A stretch of 64,000 nt of DNA. Origin: DASWJZ01 sp963814905 (GTDB lineage Bacteria > Pseudomonadota > Alphaproteobacteria > Rhizobiales > Afifellaceae). The position numbers were made by a program, and so were the translations under genes. Below the pieces are notes generated by a model. That model was given only the letters and a program-made list of their open reading frames with translations. It ran no database searches and was not told the DNA's origin. Below, in pieces: positions 61,739 through 64,000 of the stretch (the first letter of the stretch is position 1; each line of letters starts with the position of its first letter). The stretch is taken from the NCBI GenBank assembly GCA_963814905.1, contig CAWFEM010000015.1, forward strand, positions 186,001 to 250,000. Direction: 5' to 3'.

Positions 61739-62515
61739 ATGGCCATTCAACCCGGACGCTTTTCCGGAAAGCGCGCGGTGGTGACGGGCGCCAGCGCCGG
61801 GATCGGCTACGCCACCGCCATCAGGCTTGCCGCCGAGGGCGCTCGCGTCGCGCTCGTCGCCAGACGCAGAGAGCCGCTTGAGGCGGTCGCCGCGGAGATC
61901 GCCGCATCCGGCGGCGAGGCTCTCGTGCTCCCCGCCGACGGCTCGGTGGAGCCCGAGATCAAGGCGGCAATCGATGCCGCGGCCGAGCGCTGGGGCGGTC
62001 TCGACATCATCGTCTCCAATGCTGCGATCGAGTTGCTCGGACAGGACGACCGCGTCGACCGCCTCAATCTGGAGATATGGAACCGCCTGATCACCACCAA
62101 CCTCACAGGCCAGTTTCTCACCTGCAAGCACGGCGCACGGCACCTCCTCGAAGCCGGCGGCGGCGCCATCGTGTGCCTCGGCTCCAACGTCGCCACTCTC
62201 GGCATGGCCACCAACGAGCCCGCCTACAGCGCCAGCAAGGGCGGTATCCACGCGATGATGAAGGTGATGGCGATCGACTACGCCCGCCTCAACATCCGCG
62301 TGAACATGGTCGTCCCGGGTTTCATCGATACGCCGATGAACGAGCCGGTGATGAAAGACCCGAAGGAACTCGCCTATTGGAGCGATCAGATTCCGATCGG
62401 GCGCGCCGGCACGGCGGAGGAATGCGCCTCCGCAATCCTGTGGCTTGCATCCGACGAGGCCAGCTACTGCATCGGGACGACGCTCGTGGTTGACGGCGGC
62501 CAGTCTTCCATCTGA
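61739..62515 (+). CDS. SDR-family NAD(P)-dependent oxidoreductase
   Basis: A 258-residue classical SDR: 'VTGASAGIGYATAIRLA', 'IVSNAAIELLG' (NAA), catalytic Ser in 'LGSNVATLGMA', Tyr/Lys in 'AYSASKGGIHAMM', 'MVVPGFIDTPM' and C-terminal 'VVDGGQSS'. ATG 61739 (GGAG 10 bases upstream) is chosen; the frame is open to 61670, but that would include the TGTCC repeat. It is divergent from the apionate-lactonase-like gene. In an apiose-type pathway it could be the dehydrogenase that makes the lactone, although known D-apiose dehydrogenases may belong to other families. Confidence 0.87.
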   Translation: MAIQPGRFSGKRAVVTGASAGIGYATAIRLAAEGARVALVARRREPLEAVAAEIAASGGEALVLPADGSVEPEIKAAIDAAAERWGGLDIIVSNAAIELLGQDDRVDRLNLEIWNRLITTNLTGQFLTCKHGARHLLEAGGGAIVCLGSNVATLGMATNEPAYSASKGGIHAMMKVMAIDYARLNIRVNMVVPGFIDTPMNEPVMKDPKELAYWSDQIPIGRAGTAEECASAILWLASDEASYCIGTTLVVDGGQSSI

Positions 62516-62544
62516 GCCGCAGTATACCGGCTGCATCGCTTGGC

Positions 62545-63891
62545 TCACGCGCATGATGCCAGCACCAATGCGGCGTCCTCTTCGAATGGCGGTGCGAGTG
62601 TCACTGCACCCTCCCCCGCCAGCGTCCCGCCGCTGACACGCCGCCCGCTTGCCGGCTCGAACCACTCCACCGCGACGCGCGGCCCCTTGAGAGCACCAAG
62701 CTGCACTTCCACCGCCCGGCGCACCGGCAGATAAGCAACACCGAGACATCGGTCAGCAGTTAGCGCAGCAGTGACGCGGTCGAGCCCCCGCGCCTCGCCG
62801 AGCCCGGCCGACACCAGCTCGAGCTTCAGATCGGGTACCAGCTCGCTCCACGGCAGCGCGCGGAAGAAGCCGCCCCAGTGCGCCATCGCCACCGACCCCG
62901 GCAGATCGAGCGCCTCTCTCCAGCCGTCCCAAAACAGCCAGGTCGGATAGCTTCCCATGCAGTGGCCGTTGCCGCCGCAAAGCACCGACCAATACGCCTG
63001 GCGGCGAATCTGCTGATGGCTCGCGTTGTGCTCGCCCTCATAGGTCGATTCGATCAGGAAGAACGGCCACGGCGGATCGCGCTGCCAATCGGCGATAAGC
63101 GAGCGGTGCACGATGCCGTAGGTGTAGGTGACATTGATATCGAGCCAGTCCGATCCGGCGAACAACTCGATCGGCGAGAATTCCGGATGGGGATGTGCGG
63201 TGAAGAGGGTCTTCACGCCGGCGCTGCGGATGCCGCCGGCGATCGCGTCGAGGCCTGCCCTCGCTTCGTCCGGATGCCAATCGCCGCCGATCATCCAGAT
63301 GATGTTGGCGAAGCGGCCAAAGCGTCTGCCAAGATACTCGCCGTAGGCGCGGCAGCCTTCCGGCCCGGTGGCGACGATCTCGTCGTTCCAGCCGTCGAGC
63401 CGGTTCGACAGCCCTTCTCCGCGGTCGTGCTTGTAGCCGATGTAACAGGGCGCAAGCAGGACTGCGAAGCCGCGTTCCGCGCAGGCGTCGAGCACGCGCT
63501 CCGCCGCATCGAAATAGGCGTCGTTCGGCGTCGCCATGTTTCCCGGTTCGGAGAACGGCGCGCGGCCGGCGAGATCGCGTGGGGGATCGCGCGAGAAGAG
63601 ATGCTCGATCAGATTGACGATGAGCGTATTGAAACCCTTGGCGCGCCGGTCGTCGAGATAGCGAACCGCTTCGTCGAATTCGAGATTGGCAATGAGCGAC
63701 CAGGCCGCGTCACCCTGGATGAGAAACGGATGACCGTCGGCATCGAGAAGGCGACGCCTGTCGGGCGAAACGGTCAACGGATAGCGCGCGATTGGCGACG
63801 GCACCGGAAGCGGAACCGGCGCCGGCACAGGCTCCGGTCGGTGCGGCTTGTGGTAGGGGTGGCCGCCGCCTTGAGTTAGGCTCGCGTTCAT
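62545..63891 (-). CDS. Apiosidase-like (DUF4038, GH140-type) glycoside hydrolase
   Basis: A 448-residue protein with a DUF4038/apiosidase-like TIM barrel. 'FLIQGDAAWSLIANLEFDEA' and 'RAKGFNTLIVNLIEHLF' open the barrel. 'IIWMIGGDWHPDEARAG' and 'PFFLIESTYEGEHNA' contain the probable catalytic Asp and Glu. The C-terminal part is a small beta domain ('GRRVSGGTLAGEG'). GH140 enzymes release apiose from plant rhamnogalacturonan II. There is no signal peptide; instead the N-terminus has a Pro-rich stretch 'PEPVPAPVPLPVPSP', so it is probably cytoplasmic and acts on small imported glycosides. It overlaps the upstream ABC ATPase by 4 bases. Confidence 0.8.
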   Translation of the reverse strand: MNASLTQGGGHPYHKPHRPEPVPAPVPLPVPSPIARYPLTVSPDRRRLLDADGHPFLIQGDAAWSLIANLEFDEAVRYLDDRRAKGFNTLIVNLIEHLFSRDPPRDLAGRAPFSEPGNMATPNDAYFDAAERVLDACAERGFAVLLAPCYIGYKHDRGEGLSNRLDGWNDEIVATGPEGCRAYGEYLGRRFGRFANIIWMIGGDWHPDEARAGLDAIAGGIRSAGVKTLFTAHPHPEFSPIELFAGSDWLDINVTYTYGIVHRSLIADWQRDPPWPFFLIESTYEGEHNASHQQIRRQAYWSVLCGGNGHCMGSYPTWLFWDGWREALDLPGSVAMAHWGGFFRALPWSELVPDLKLELVSAGLGEARGLDRVTAALTADRCLGVAYLPVRRAVEVQLGALKGPRVAVEWFEPASGRRVSGGTLAGEGAVTLAPPFEEDAALVLASCA

Positions 63892-64000
63892 GACCCGGGT
63901 TCCTTCCGATCGACACGACGCCCCTCGGCGTCGAAGAACTGGATGTGCTCAGACGCGAAGCGGATCGAGATCTCCTCGCCCTCCCGGATCGGAGTTGCCG
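63888..64000 (-). CDS. ABC transporter ATP-binding protein (MalK/UgpC type), C-terminal end only
   Basis: Only the last 36 or so residues are inside the window. They read 'IREGEEISIRFASEHIQFFD' followed by 'AEGRRVDRK' and the stop, matching the C-terminal TOBE/OB domain of MalK-like sugar ATPases. The stop overlaps the apiosidase-like start (ATGA). It implies a carbohydrate importer upstream of the window end that feeds the glycosidase. Confidence 0.7.
   Translation of the reverse strand, partial: ATPIREGEEISIRFASEHIQFFDAEGRRVDRKEPGS

Noticed and set aside
62878..63879. Long plus-strand frame opposite the apiosidase-like gene
   Set aside because: Shadow of the minus-strand gene, which has clear glycosidase motifs.

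Overview
The window is GC-rich DNA from an alphaproteobacterium, most likely of the order Hyphomicrobiales (Rhizobiales). Three things point there: the intergenic palindrome at 19487-19584 is of the type that translates as 'VMPGLDPGIH' in that group; the gamma-butyrobetaine/carnitine genes resemble those of Agrobacterium and Sinorhizobium; and ribose-type ABC importers are unusually dense. No rRNA, tRNA, CRISPR array, phage gene or transposase was recognised. Almost everything is uptake and catabolism of small organic compounds.

Layout. (1) 1-13.3 kb, module I: a MmgE/PrpD dehydratase (cut by the window edge) and its GntR regulator, a ribose-type ABC importer (binding protein, ATPase, permease), two SDR dehydrogenases, an SMP-30 lactonase, a 3-hydroxyacyl-CoA-dehydrogenase-like enzyme, two metallo-beta-lactamase-fold lactonases and two unknown proteins. 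(2) 13.8-16 kb: a biuret-hydrolase-like amidohydrolase, a urea-transporter-family protein and a cupin. (3) 16.1-17.6 kb: a 14-TM MFS exporter. (4) 17.9-32.3 kb: a set for gamma-butyrobetaine, carnitine and choline sulfate conversion to glycine betaine (BKACE, carnitine dehydrogenase fused to a thioesterase, acyl-CoA dehydrogenase, ADP-forming CoA ligase, CaiD-type hydratase, peptide-type ABC importer, choline sulfatase), facing an AraC/GlxA regulator. (5) 32.3-42.1 kb, module II: LacI regulator, CoA-transferase, GMC oxidoreductase and AroE-like dehydrogenase, divergent from a second ribose-type importer, with an enoyl-CoA hydratase. (6) 42.5-56.6 kb, module III: a third importer with two permeases and one ATPase, aldo/keto reductases, GMC oxidoreductase, TetR regulator, CoA-transferase, acyl-CoA dehydrogenase, SDR, sugar isomerase and a GlcG/HbpS-like protein. 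(7) 56.6-64 kb: an operon of an apionate-lactonase-like protein, a DSD1-like PLP enzyme, a DadA-like dehydrogenase and a tailed RidA, then an SDR, an apiosidase-like (DUF4038) protein and the end of a MalK-type ATPase.

How the genes work together. Modules I, II and III pair a sugar-type importer with enzymes for oxidising alcohols or hemiacetals. II and III share the unusual set importer + GMC oxidoreductase + large CoA-transferase + beta-oxidation-like enzymes, so they look like parallel pathways that import an oxygenated, probably cyclic or polyol-like molecule, oxidise it, attach CoA and degrade it. The substrates cannot be read from sequence.

Three operator families can be read by eye: a GTTACCGGTAAC-like site (module I), a GAAACCGGTTTC site (module II, probably LacI) and an AGTTAGTTGTT-containing site (module III, probably TetR).

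Four genes between 26 and 39.5 kb (CoA ligase, BKACE, CoA-transferase, module II ATPase) are interrupted by apparent single-base frame changes. These are either real decay or local sequence errors.
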